Shown: positions 24,252-32,782, counted from the stretch's first letter. The stretch: 64,000 bases of DNA from Treponema sp. (GCA_031278095.1 JAITLC010000112.1:62001-126000), one strand, 5' to 3'. The notes: generated by a model not told the origin, from the sequence alone. Program-made: numbers and translations.

Positions 24252-25602
24252 TTGCCTCCCCCCGTGATAGTGCGCTTAAAAACGCGTCGCATCTAAGCGC
24301 AGCGCTTTGGGCATGGGCTTCAAGTCCTTCCGCCTGCGCTATGGTTTCCGCGGATTTTCTGGCAAGCTCAAAGGCCTTGCCCCTTTCACAGCGGAGACTG
24401 GTGAGTATCTTGAGAAAATGTCTCACGGAAAGGCCTCCGGTAAAGCGGGCGCTTCCCGATGTGGGGAGCGTATGGTTGACGCCCGCCGAATAATCGCCGA
24501 GCACCTCCGCAGAAAGGCTGCCTATAAAGAGCGAACCGTAGTTTACCAGTGATGGTATCCATTGATCCGGATCTTCAAGCTGAAGTTCCAGATGTTCGGG
24601 GGCAATGGTATTGGCAATGCGGATCGCCTCTTCCCGGTCTCTGTACAGTACCATGAGGCCCCCGGCATCCAGAGACCCCGGAGCCGGATTTACGGTGGAG
24701 AGAAACGAAAGCTGTTTTTCGATGGCCGCAGAGATACTGTCCGCCATTTCCCGGTCAGGCACGAGAACTCTGGCCCTGGCGTCTACATCGTGTTCCGCCT
24801 GTGCAAGCATGTCCGCGGCAATGGTTTCCGCGCTTCCTGTTTTTTTGTCTGCGATTATAAGTACATCGGTGGGGCCTGCAACAAAGTCTATGCCCACTTC
24901 CCCGTAGAGCTGCCGTTTGGCGGCCGCCACATATCTGTTTCCCGGCCCCGCAATAATATCACAGCGGGGAACGCTTTCCGTTCCAAGCGCAAGCGCGGCG
25001 ATTGCCTGGGCGCCGCCCATGGCGAAAAAGCGGAGTATGGCGTTACTGTTACACACCCTGCGGGCGATCCATGCGGCGCCCAGGATGCGGCGATCGGGAA
25101 TGCCGTCCTCCAGGGGCGGAGAAACAAGCAGCAGTTCTCCGGTTCCGGCAGTCATGGCGGGAACAAGGCCCATGAGTACCGTTGAAATGAGGGGGAAACG
25201 GCCGGCAGGTACATAGATTGCCGCCCTGGACAGGGGAACTATGCGCTGGCCTGTAACAAGGCCCTCCCCCATGGAGTACTCAAAATCCTTAAACTGCCTT
25301 CGCTGTTCTTCGGAGAAACGCCGGATGTGTTCCGCTGCCAGAGTCAGGGCGGCGCAGAGATCGGCTTGGTCACGGGAGAGTTTCCGCCATGCCTCTTCGG
25401 CAGCTTCTCCGGGCACTTCGATACCAAGAGGAGAACTTCTGTCAAATTTTTTCCCATAACGGATAAGGGCCTCGTCTCCTTCGGCCCGTACCGCCGCGAT
25501 AATTTCCCTTACGGTCTCTTCCGTCTCTTCGTTTTCCCGCCCCCCCCGTGAGGCATGAAGCTTCCACCAGGAATCAAATGTATCGCCTGTAATTATCTCC
25601 AT
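24238..25602 (-). CDS. hisD: Histidinol dehydrogenase
   Basis: A 454-residue zinc enzyme that makes the last two NAD-linked oxidations from histidinol to histidine. Motifs: YVPAGRFPLISTVLMGLVPAMTAG, IAGPGNRYVAAAKRQLYGEVGIDFVAGPTD, LAQAEHDVDARA, EHLELQ, and the region GDYSAGVNHTLPTSGSARF (catalytic His). AGGAG lies 5 nt before the ATG. hisC ends 12 bp upstream. Confidence 0.95.
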   Translation of the reverse strand: MEIITGDTFDSWWKLHASRGGRENEETEETVREIIAAVRAEGDEALIRYGKKFDRSSPLGIEVPGEAAEEAWRKLSRDQADLCAALTLAAEHIRRFSEEQRRQFKDFEYSMGEGLVTGQRIVPLSRAAIYVPAGRFPLISTVLMGLVPAMTAGTGELLLVSPPLEDGIPDRRILGAAWIARRVCNSNAILRFFAMGGAQAIAALALGTESVPRCDIIAGPGNRYVAAAKRQLYGEVGIDFVAGPTDVLIIADKKTGSAETIAADMLAQAEHDVDARARVLVPDREMADSISAAIEKQLSFLSTVNPAPGSLDAGGLMVLYRDREEAIRIANTIAPEHLELQLEDPDQWIPSLVNYGSLFIGSLSAEVLGDYSAGVNHTLPTSGSARFTGGLSVRHFLKILTSLRCERGKAFELARKSAETIAQAEGLEAHAQSAALRCDAFLSALSRGEANGIR

Positions 25603-25614
25603 ACGGTCTCCTGT

Positions 25615-26739
25615 CTAATTTACTATCTCCCTGCATGAGGAAATAAACACGTCCATTTCCTCATCCGTACCAATGCTGATACGCAAAAAATCGCGTATCC
25701 TGTCCCTGTCCCAGTGACGCACCAGAATTCCCTTTTCCCTAAGCCTATTAAAGATCTCTTTTCCTGTAAGCCGCGGATGCCGGGCAAAGATAAAATTGGC
25801 GCTGGAAGGCAGCGCCTCAAAACCAAGGCTTTTTAGGGAAACGGAAACCCTGTCGCGTGTCCTGACAAGCCTGCGGTTAATCGCTTCGTAATATGAAGCG
25901 TCCAAAACCGCCGCCTTTCCCGCGGCCTGGGCAAGGCGATCCACGGTGTATGAGTTAAAGGAATCCCGTATCCTGCAGAGGGCTTCTACAAGTTCCCCGT
26001 TGCCAATAGCAAAGCCGAGCCTGAGTCCTGCAAGAGACGCGGACTTTGAGAGGGTATGAACGGTAAGCAGATTCGACCGGCCGGCGATATAAGACACCAG
26101 TGACTCCGCCCCGTTTTCGGTCCCCAATGCGCGGCCAAAGGCGGTGTAGGCTTCATCCACTATCAGTACCCTGTTCCGTTCTTTAAGGTATTCTGCAAGG
26201 CGCAGAATTTCCGTCCGGGGAACGGCGATTCCCGTCGGCGCATTGGGATTGGGAAAAACGACTCCCCCGGAGGGAATGAGATAGTCCTCTATGCGTATTT
26301 CAAAGTTTTCGTTCAGGGGGATAGTTTTATACTGTATATTCCAGAGATCCGCATAAACCGGATAGAAACTGTATGTAATATCGGGCAAGAGAAGGGGAGA
26401 ACCCTCATTGGATTCAAAAAAAGCGGCAAAACTGAAGGCAAGCACCTCGTCGGAACCGTTGCCGCAAAAAACCTCTTCCGGCCTTACACCGTAACGCGCC
26501 GCAATTGCCTCCCGCAGTTCCGTACAGGCAGGATCGGGGTAGAGGCGGAGCGCTGCGCCTGCGGCGGCTTGTGCATGCAGCAGTGTTTCTACCGCTCCGG
26601 AAACCCCGGGTGAAGGCGGGTAGGGATTCTCGTTGGTGTTAAGCTTGATAAGCCTCTCTCTCCCGGGCTGCTCCCCGGGAACATAGGGCTTCAAGTCCCT
26701 GACACGGCGGTTCCAGTATCTGCCCCCTGCGCTTTTCAC
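25615..26739 (-). CDS. hisC: Histidinol-phosphate aminotransferase
   Basis: A 374-residue fold-type I PLP aminotransferase. LNTNENPYPPSP at the N-terminus, FCGNGSDEVLAFSFAAF, PNPNAPTGIAV, VDEAYTAF, and the PLP lysine in LSKSASLAGLRLGFAI. The start is GTG at 26739 with AGGA 8 nt upstream, overlapping the end of the preceding message. It converts imidazole acetol-phosphate to histidinol-phosphate. Confidence 0.94.
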   Translation of the reverse strand: MKSAGGRYWNRRVRDLKPYVPGEQPGRERLIKLNTNENPYPPSPGVSGAVETLLHAQAAAGAALRLYPDPACTELREAIAARYGVRPEEVFCGNGSDEVLAFSFAAFFESNEGSPLLLPDITYSFYPVYADLWNIQYKTIPLNENFEIRIEDYLIPSGGVVFPNPNAPTGIAVPRTEILRLAEYLKERNRVLIVDEAYTAFGRALGTENGAESLVSYIAGRSNLLTVHTLSKSASLAGLRLGFAIGNGELVEALCRIRDSFNSYTVDRLAQAAGKAAVLDASYYEAINRRLVRTRDRVSVSLKSLGFEALPSSANFIFARHPRLTGKEIFNRLREKGILVRHWDRDRIRDFLRISIGTDEEMDVFISSCREIVN

Positions 26740-26749
26740 GCTTTAATCC

Positions 26750-28015
26750 TCATCTTTCTTTGTGTCTTCTGTCCAGTTCATTCAACACTTCTTCTATACC
26801 GACTCCGGCCTTTGTCATAAGAACCGTGGAAAAATACAGCAGATCCGCCGCTTCCCATACAATCTCATCGTGAGTCTTTGCGGTACAGATTTCCCCTGCT
26901 TCCTCTTCAATCTTTTCCCGAACCAGTTCATCATCCAGGGCGGCGGTATAGGAACCGGGCCTGGGATTGCGTAAACGTTCCGCAATTATTTCCTGGAGAT
27001 ACCGCCATGTATAGGAACGTTCCTGTTCAAAGCATGACCAGGAACCGGTATGGCAGACCGGACCTGCAGGCTCTGCAACAACCAGCACAGCATCCCTGTC
27101 GCAGTCGGCTCTGATCTTTTTAAGGCGCAGGACATTCCCGGAAGTTTCGCCCTTCATCCAAAGCATGTTGCGGGTTCTGGAGTGAAAGCACACATTACCG
27201 CGGTTGAAAGTTTCCGCTACCGCTTCCCTGTCCGTAAAGCCTGTCATGAGCACCTGTCCGTCGGGGGAGCTGACAATCAGCGGCAGTATTTCCGCCTTTT
27301 TCCAGTTAAGGGAAACGACAAAGGCGTCCGCAAGACTTATTTTTCCGGTATAGAGGGCCATTCCAAGCTGTACATCGCAGCCTATTCCGGCGCTGTTTTC
27401 AATCTCCTTGAGGCTTGAAACGCCTCCCGCCGCGGTAAGACGGCAGAACACGGCCTTCCGCAGATTCTTTACCGTTTCAAAGTTTATCCCCGTCATGGTT
27501 CCTTCCCTGTCAACACAGGTAAAGAGGAGTTCCGACACCAGGGGGCAGAGTTCCTGAGCAGTCCGCAGGAGATCCAGCCCGGTATGGGTTTTCCATCCGT
27601 CAACAACAATTTCTTCTTCCCTGGCATCCACGGCGACAATGATCCGCTCCCGCCCGATTGACTTTGCCAGTTCGGAAAGAAATATCCTGTTTACGCCGAA
27701 ACCGCCTTCCGGATTTTTCAGTGCCTTTGAGCCGATGATAATTTTTTTTGCACCCAGGCTCACCAGTTCCTTCGCCTGTGCGGCAGTTTTTATGCCGCCG
27801 CCCACTCTGCATTCCGCCTTTCGGAGCAGAGGTTTTATCATACCCAGGTTTGAAGCCTTCCCCATGGCGGCATCAAGGTCTATGACGGCAACTTCACCGT
27901 AGCGGTTAAAATCTTCCGCCAGTTCTCCGGCATTGTCCCGCTGGAGCACAAGCTCCTCACCGTGTTTAAGCTGGACAACCTTACCGCCCTGTATATCGAT
28001 TGACGCAATTACCAT
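26750..28015 (-). CDS. hisAIE: Trifunctional HisA-HisI-HisE fusion
   Basis: A 421-residue fusion of three histidine enzymes. Residues 1-235 are HisA (ProFAR isomerase, beta/alpha barrel): IASIDIQGGKVVQL, VGGGIKTAAQAKELVSLGAKKIIIGSKAL, VAVDAREEEIVV, TAAGGVSSL. Residues 236-340 are HisI (PRA-CH): VLMTGFTDREAV, RTRNMLWMKGETSGN, IRADCDRDAVLV, CHTGSWSCF. Residues 341-421 are HisE (PRA-PH): EEAGEICTAKTHDEIVWEAADLLYF. HisI-HisE fusions are common; the N-terminal HisA is unusual. The ATG overlaps the end of hisF by 7 bp. Confidence 0.93.
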   Translation of the reverse strand: MVIASIDIQGGKVVQLKHGEELVLQRDNAGELAEDFNRYGEVAVIDLDAAMGKASNLGMIKPLLRKAECRVGGGIKTAAQAKELVSLGAKKIIIGSKALKNPEGGFGVNRIFLSELAKSIGRERIIVAVDAREEEIVVDGWKTHTGLDLLRTAQELCPLVSELLFTCVDREGTMTGINFETVKNLRKAVFCRLTAAGGVSSLKEIENSAGIGCDVQLGMALYTGKISLADAFVVSLNWKKAEILPLIVSSPDGQVLMTGFTDREAVAETFNRGNVCFHSRTRNMLWMKGETSGNVLRLKKIRADCDRDAVLVVAEPAGPVCHTGSWSCFEQERSYTWRYLQEIIAERLRNPRPGSYTAALDDELVREKIEEEAGEICTAKTHDEIVWEAADLLYFSTVLMTKAGVGIEEVLNELDRRHKER

Positions 28016-28803
28016 CTGACACAGACCCCCTTTGATTCGGCGTGCTTCTTTATCTCCACGACAGTAGTCTTTTCAAAATGCAACAGAGACGCTACCAGAG
28101 CCGCATCGGCGCCCGCACCGCCGCCGTCATCCCCTGTATGCAGCAGTACATGCGCAATCTGATCGAGATTCCCGGCTCCTCCACTGGCAATAACCGGAAC
28201 CGGAACAGCTTCAAGAATGTTCCTGGTAAGCTCAAGATCGTAACCCTCACCGGTACCGTCGGCATCAATGCTATTGAGAAGGATTTCACCGGCTCCCCGT
28301 TCCACAGCTTCTACGGCCCACGCCACAGCATCCCTGCCTGTATCGATTCTGCCGCCGTGGGAAAAGGCATGCCAGAAAACACGGCCTTCGGCGTCCCTTC
28401 CTGCCCGTTTGGCATCCATGGAAAGCACCACACACTGGTTCCCGTAGGCCCTGGCCATTTCGTCCAGCAATTCAGGACGGGCAAGGACCGAGGTACAGAC
28501 AGAAACCTTGTCGGCCCCGGCATTCATCGCCTCCCGCATATCCTCCGCGGAACGTATGCCGCCCCCCACGCAGAGGGGAATAAAAACTTCGGCGGCTACC
28601 TGCCTTACCACATCAAGAAGCGTAGCCCGGCTTTTATGGGAAGCCCCGATATCAAGAAAGGTAAGTTCGTCGGCGCCTTCTTCGTTGTAGCGCCGGGCCA
28701 GCTCCACCGGGTTTCCCGCGTCCTGTATCCCCTTGAATTTGACTCCTTTAACAACCCTGCCCTCGTCCACATCAAGACAGGGAATGATGCGTTTAGCCTG
28801 CAT
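28009..28803 (-). CDS. hisF: Imidazole glycerol phosphate synthase cyclase subunit
   Basis: A 264-residue beta/alpha-barrel cyclase using ammonia delivered by HisH. AKRIIPCLDVDEGRVVKGVKF holds the first catalytic Asp, FLDIGAS, VGGGIRSAEDM, the second catalytic Asp in VVLSMDAKRAG, and LLNSIDADGTGEGYD. I start at 28803 because GGAGG lies 6 nt upstream and the protein then begins at the family's usual point. It overlaps hisH by 11 bp. Confidence 0.95.
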   Translation of the reverse strand: MQAKRIIPCLDVDEGRVVKGVKFKGIQDAGNPVELARRYNEEGADELTFLDIGASHKSRATLLDVVRQVAAEVFIPLCVGGGIRSAEDMREAMNAGADKVSVCTSVLARPELLDEMARAYGNQCVVLSMDAKRAGRDAEGRVFWHAFSHGGRIDTGRDAVAWAVEAVERGAGEILLNSIDADGTGEGYDLELTRNILEAVPVPVIASGGAGNLDQIAHVLLHTGDDGGGAGADAALVASLLHFEKTTVVEIKKHAESKGVCVRW

Positions 28804-29440
28804 CCCGCGCCTCCGCCCAGTTTGCAAGAAGCCTTAAGCCCGCGACCCCGGATTTTTCAGGATGAAACTGAACCGCGGCGAGCGCGCCCCTTTCCAGTGC
28901 GGAACAGTAGCGGAGATAGTATTCCGTTTCTCCGCTTACGACTACCCTGTCTTCAGGATCGGCATAGAAAGAATGGATGTAGTAAAAAAAACTGTTACTT
29001 TTAAGGCCCCTGAAGAGCTTTGAAGAAGGAAGGGCGGCAGTTTCGTTCCAGCCGATCTGGGGTACCTTGCGGCCGGGAAAACGCCGTACCCTGCCCTTCA
29101 CAATACTAAGGCCGCGGATTTCCCTGCCCTCCGCCGGAGGAGCCTCTTCGGAAGAATCGAGGAGAAGCTGAAGCCCGATACAGATCCCCAGAAAGGGCCT
29201 GTCCGCGTAAATCCATGAACGGATCGCCTCCGCATAACCTGAGCTTTCCAACGACAGCATCGCTGTTGCAAAGTGTCCGTCTCCCGGAAAGATTATGCGT
29301 TCAAAGCCGCCGCCCGGGCCTGGTAAAAGTTCTTCCGGGCCTCTTACAAAACGGGCTTCCAGGGAAAGCCGTTTCAGCGCGTTCATTACCGAACCCAGGT
29401 TTCCCGCGCCGTAATCGATCACCCCGATAAGGTTCCTCAT
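28793..29440 (-). CDS. hisH: Imidazole glycerol phosphate synthase glutaminase subunit
   Basis: A 215-residue class I glutamine amidotransferase that supplies ammonia to HisF. GVIDYGAGNLGSVMNALKRL at the N-terminus, nucleophile Cys in FLGICIGLQLLLDSSEE, and the His-Glu pair in AVQFHPEKSG. It starts within the hisB stop (ATGA overlap), with GGGAG 7 nt upstream inside hisB. Confidence 0.95.
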   Translation of the reverse strand: MRNLIGVIDYGAGNLGSVMNALKRLSLEARFVRGPEELLPGPGGGFERIIFPGDGHFATAMLSLESSGYAEAIRSWIYADRPFLGICIGLQLLLDSSEEAPPAEGREIRGLSIVKGRVRRFPGRKVPQIGWNETAALPSSKLFRGLKSNSFFYYIHSFYADPEDRVVVSGETEYYLRYCSALERGALAAVQFHPEKSGVAGLRLLANWAEARDAG

Positions 29441-30183
29441 GCAATCACTCCCTTTGTAGAAGGGATGTTCCCGGCGGCCCGTGCGTCAATCTCACAGGCT
29501 TCCCGCAGAGCCCTGCCTGCGGCCTTGAAGAGGGCTTCTATTTTATGGTGATCGCTTCTGCCGCGCAGTATATCGAGGTGCAGCGTTACTGCGGATGCAA
29601 GTACAAAACCCTGCCAGAAATCTTCCACCGTGTCGGTCTGGAATGAGGATTGTTCTGCCCGGGAATCACCGCACAACTGGCGGTATGCGAAGCGTGTTTT
29701 GGGAGTAAATTCAGCGCGGCGCCGGCGCCAACAAAGCCTGCCGAACCGAAAACGCCGGGCCGGCACGCCGGGGCTTACAGAGACCAGGGGAATGCCGGAA
29801 AGCCCCGCGTTAAAGACAAGACAGGCCCTCCCGGAAATATCAACCGCGGCGCGCGCCAGGGTTTCGTCCATGGGGAAAAGACAGGAGCCGTTTCTCCGTA
29901 TCCCGCGCCTGTCTCCCAGGGCCTTGTTAAAACATTGACCTAAAACGATTCCCGTATCCTCCACAAGGTGATGTTGATCTACCCAGAGATCCCCCGCGGC
30001 CTCTATCTCAAGATCAAAAAGACCGTGCCGTGCAAAAGTATTCAGCATGTGGGACATGAATCCTAAAGGATACTCAAGATCCGCTTCCCCTGTTCCGTCA
30101 AGATTCAGCTTTACCATAATGTCGGTTTCCTTTGTAGTCCGCCTGATTTCAGCGTTTCTGTAGAAACCGGTTTCTGTTCTCAT
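29437..30183 (-). CDS. hisB: Imidazoleglycerol-phosphate dehydratase with an in-frame insertion
   Basis: A 248-residue dehydratase without the N-terminal phosphatase domain of the E. coli protein. GFMSHMLNTFARHGLFDL, DQHHLVEDTGIVLGQ and DHHKIEALFKAAGRALREA give the two His-rich metal sites. Family members are about 195-200 residues; the excess is an Arg-rich stretch at about residues 133-178 between FNAGLSG and the TDTVEDFW helix. That loop is surface-exposed in known structures, so the enzyme may still work. AGGAG lies 6 nt before the ATG at 30183. Confidence 0.92.
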   Translation of the reverse strand: MRTETGFYRNAEIRRTTKETDIMVKLNLDGTGEADLEYPLGFMSHMLNTFARHGLFDLEIEAAGDLWVDQHHLVEDTGIVLGQCFNKALGDRRGIRRNGSCLFPMDETLARAAVDISGRACLVFNAGLSGIPLVSVSPGVPARRFRFGRLCWRRRRAEFTPKTRFAYRQLCGDSRAEQSSFQTDTVEDFWQGFVLASAVTLHLDILRGRSDHHKIEALFKAAGRALREACEIDARAAGNIPSTKGVIA

Positions 30184-30208
30184 GTCAAACTCCTGAGCCT
30201 GTTCCAAT

Positions 30209-31075
30209 TTACGGCACTACCTTCCGCAGATCGTACTCAACAATATCCGTGGCGCCCAGCCGTTTGAGCCCGGGAATAATACCGGGAACCTCGTCCTTCT
30301 TGACCGCAATCTTCACCGCATATCCGTCATTACCGGAAAGGGTAGAAACCGTGGGACTCCGCATGGCGGGAAGACCGTTCACCAGTTCCCCGAATTTATT
30401 TTCGGATACATTCATTTCCAGCATCACCCTTTCACGGCCGTCCAGAACCGCACGGAAGAGCATTGCCAGTTCCTCAATGAGGCTCCGTTTCTCCGGATTT
30501 TGCATTGCCGCCCTGGAAGCCACAAAACGAGTCGAAGACTCCAACAGCGTTGCTACGATTCTTAATCCGTTGTCCTTCAGGGTCTGACCGGAAGAAGTAT
30601 TATCGATAATCATGTCGGCGTCATCAGGCGGAAAAACTTCCGTTGCTCCATAGGTTCTAAGAATGCGGTATTCGTAGCCTGAACCTTTAAGCCATTCCTC
30701 CGCAAGCCTCACATATTCTGTGGCGGCCACCAGTTTTTTTGAACGCAGCGTCTCTTCACCGGTGGAGACGGGAACCGCGGCAACGATTCTAACCCTGTCA
30801 AAACCCAGATCGAGAATTTCCTCTACATCGGCGCCGCTTTCCCTGATCCAGTCAATGCCGGTAAAGCCCGCGTCGTGGCTCCCCAGTTCCAGAAGCTCGC
30901 CGACATTCTGAGGCTTCATAATCTTGGCATCCAGCCGGTCCGCCGGCGTTCCCGCCCCAATCACCGGCCTGTAGGTTCGATCGGCCAGGGAGATGGGGAA
31001 TCCCGCATCGTCAAAGAGCCGGGCTACCTTGTCGAAGATCCTTCCCTTGGGGATCAGGATCCGTAATTTTTCCAT
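30209..31075 (-). CDS. hisG: ATP phosphoribosyltransferase, long form
   Basis: A 288-residue HisG of the long, self-regulated type with a C-terminal ACT-like domain, which catalyses the committed step of histidine synthesis. It has LRILIPKGRIFDKV, GSHDAGFTGIDWI, and the PRPP loop DDADMIIDNTSSGQTLKDNGLRI. The allosteric domain begins near EMNVSEN and includes RSPTVSTLSGNDGYAVK and LGATDIVEYDL. Length means no HisZ partner is needed. The ATG at 31075 has GGAG 5 nt upstream, placed directly after the T-run of the attenuator. Confidence 0.95.
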   Translation of the reverse strand: MEKLRILIPKGRIFDKVARLFDDAGFPISLADRTYRPVIGAGTPADRLDAKIMKPQNVGELLELGSHDAGFTGIDWIRESGADVEEILDLGFDRVRIVAAVPVSTGEETLRSKKLVAATEYVRLAEEWLKGSGYEYRILRTYGATEVFPPDDADMIIDNTSSGQTLKDNGLRIVATLLESSTRFVASRAAMQNPEKRSLIEELAMLFRAVLDGRERVMLEMNVSENKFGELVNGLPAMRSPTVSTLSGNDGYAVKIAVKKDEVPGIIPGLKRLGATDIVEYDLRKVVP

Positions 31076-31084
31076 AAAAACTCC

Positions 31085-31125
31085 AAAAAAAAACCGTGAA
31101 CTCCCGGTTCGCCGGAAGCCCACGG
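31085..31125 (-). terminator. his operon attenuator terminator
   Basis: On the minus strand CCGTGGGCTTCCGG (31125-31112), loop CGAA, and CCGGGAGTTCACGG (31107-31094) form a 14-bp stem with only G-U irregularities. A run of nine T follows (31093-31085). It lies between the leader peptide and hisG, where an attenuator belongs. A competing pairing is available: CACGG just upstream (31135-31131) can pair with CCGTG of the terminator's first arm. Confidence 0.88.
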
Positions 31126-31146
31126 TATACATTCCGTGTGTTACGC

Positions 31147-31209
31147 CTAAACGGCGCCTGTTTCCGGCAGGAATGGGTAAAAATGATGATGATGCCGAAT
31201 CCCTTTCAT
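31147..31209 (-). CDS. hisL: his operon leader peptide with four consecutive His codons
   Basis: A 20-codon frame starts at ATG 31209 and ends with TAG at 31147-31149. It reads MKGIR-HHHH-FYPF and ends PETGAV. The four CAT codons are at 31194-31183. The stop is 22 nt before the terminator stem. This is the arrangement of ribosome-mediated histidine attenuation: stalling at His codons when charged tRNA-His is short would favour the antiterminator. The ribosome-binding site is weak. Confidence 0.88.
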   Translation of the reverse strand: MKGIRHHHHFYPFLPETGAV

Positions 31210-31341
31210 GACTCGATCCAGCCATGTATCCAAAAAAAAGTCAAGTAAGGGGGGCCTCTTTCCATAGCTCCAAACATCCGGGAGCCTTCATTCACCGGCC
31301 CCCCTACGGGCGCACACGGTTACGCCCTACCCCCTGCAGCC

Positions 31342-32274
31342 TCACCGCTCAGACAACGCCACCATCAGGCCGGCGGCTCCGATATTGAAACCTTCCTGTT
31401 CTTCCCAGGCTGCCACCACCACCCTTCCGCTCAGAGTCTTTGCCGTATAGACAAAGCCGGCAGGGAGAGGCGGCAAACCGGGATCGGGGACGCTGTTTTC
31501 GGTTTCATGCGTAAAGGAATTCTGGAACTCGGCCCGAGATGAAGACTCCGCTTCGGCCTCAAGATCTTTTGATCGGTAAAACCGAATCAGGGGCTGGAGG
31601 GTGTGTTTCTTCACCGCCCTGAAGTACCAATAACCGTCATCCCCCCGGCTCATGGCGTCGATGTCCCAGCCTTCGGAAGGAGACAGGGCATCCAGCGCGG
31701 GAACAGCCAGAGGGATGGGACGGTGAGAATCAATATCCGGCGTCCATACACGCGGCCGGGGAGCAGGAACGGCATTCTCGGCAAAAAAATCATCCCGGTA
31801 GAGCAGCGCAGCGGGGCTTCCCTGATAGATAAAGGCCGCCGCTGCCGTGTAGGAGCCCCAGAACGCGGGATCCGCGCAGCGGTAGACGGCAAGGGCCTCC
31901 GCAGGTTCAGACAGAGGGCCCGCCGGCTGCGAAAGCTCCGGAGTCGGACTTAGCGCCGGAGAAACAACAATAAACCCTTCCCGGTTGATAACAATCGTCA
32001 GTTCCCTGCCGTGTTTCAGGATACTCAGGACATGGCGGGCCAGAGGCCAGGGCTTAAAAGGCGTCAGGGAAGCCTCTCCCGGTGAAGAAAGAACCGTAAG
32101 CCCTTCGGCGGAAAATTCAAACCAGAGAGGATACTTTCCGGCCTCGATAATATAATCGGGATGAAGGGTTTCCCGGTACAAGCCGTCCGGATCTTCGGGA
32201 GGCGGCTCACTGTTTTTCCCGCCTGAACAACCGAATAAGAGGACACAGAACACAAGCGCAAAGAGATGCGGCAT
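31342..32274 (-). CDS. Predicted lipoprotein, unknown function
   Basis: A 310-residue protein starting at ATG 32274 with a short lipoprotein signal (LFALVFCVLLFGC, then SGGKN). The mature part is strand-rich. It contains LYRETLHPDYIIEAGKYPLW and DAMSRGDDGYWYFRAVKK, which suggest a repeat or propeller-like domain, but I recognise no family. GATAAT is 6 nt before the ATG and no Shine-Dalgarno is seen, so the mRNA may be leaderless. A frame extends to 32364 but would hide the signal peptide. Confidence 0.7.
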   Translation of the reverse strand: MPHLFALVFCVLLFGCSGGKNSEPPPEDPDGLYRETLHPDYIIEAGKYPLWFEFSAEGLTVLSSPGEASLTPFKPWPLARHVLSILKHGRELTIVINREGFIVVSPALSPTPELSQPAGPLSEPAEALAVYRCADPAFWGSYTAAAAFIYQGSPAALLYRDDFFAENAVPAPRPRVWTPDIDSHRPIPLAVPALDALSPSEGWDIDAMSRGDDGYWYFRAVKKHTLQPLIRFYRSKDLEAEAESSSRAEFQNSFTHETENSVPDPGLPPLPAGFVYTAKTLSGRVVVAAWEEQEGFNIGAAGLMVALSER

Positions 32275-32357
32275 ACTTCTATTATCGGAAAAACGTGATG
32301 AAGATTCAGTAGGCCTGGTGAGAGAACCCGGTTGGTTTTCTGCTAACCCGCGTTGTC

Positions 32358-32386
32358 TTGACATACCGCAAAGATACCTATATAAT
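32358..32386 (+). promoter_or_regulatory. Perfect consensus promoter with no gene downstream
   Basis: TTGACA (32358-32363), exactly 17 nt, and TATAAT (32381-32386) on the + strand. It points into the transposase fragment in antisense, and beyond that antisense to hicBA. It may be a remnant of an insertion sequence or drive an untranslated RNA. Confidence 0.7.
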
Positions 32387-32620
32387 AAAAGTTACGTTTG
32401 TTATCCCGGCTTTCCCACGAGTCATAAACCGTCTGAAACGGCTGTCCTCTTTGGTAACTCCGAAGGCCCCCTCCGCCTGTATCGAACGGTTCATCCGCGG
32501 CAGAATCCCCTCCTCACCGGTGATGTTCACCCGCGGGGCTTCCCGGCAGGCACGCAGCTTTTTTGATACTCCCATCTCCCGGTTCTTTTTTGTCTTTAGG
32601 TTCCGGCCCTCACGGTACAA
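32378..32620 (-). pseudogene. IS1182-type transposase C-terminal fragment
   Basis: The frame encodes GILPRMNRSIQAEGAFGVTK then EDSRFRRFMTRGK, matching the conserved RxNRSIQVEGxFGxLKxDxGFRRFxxRG block at the C-terminal end of IS1182-family DDE transposases (the E is catalytic). The N-terminal three quarters and the final residues are gone. Recognisable sequence stops around 32620; 32621-32782 shows nothing clear. Confidence 0.75.
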
Positions 32621-32782
32621 CCGGTCTGAAGTGGGCCGGCGCCCTCCCGTCTAATCGGGGATTTCTTTTACAGCCCCAGGTTCATTTGCCCGTTTTGCGG
32701 TTTACCAGGATGTTTCGGTTCCGGCAGGCGGCCCGTGCCGGGGATGTTGCGGATTTGTTCCACCGCCGATGGGGCATATCCT

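Noticed and set aside
28042-29004. A 320-codon + strand frame across hisF and hisH
   Set aside because: Shadow of two well-identified his genes; no start signal or motif of its own.
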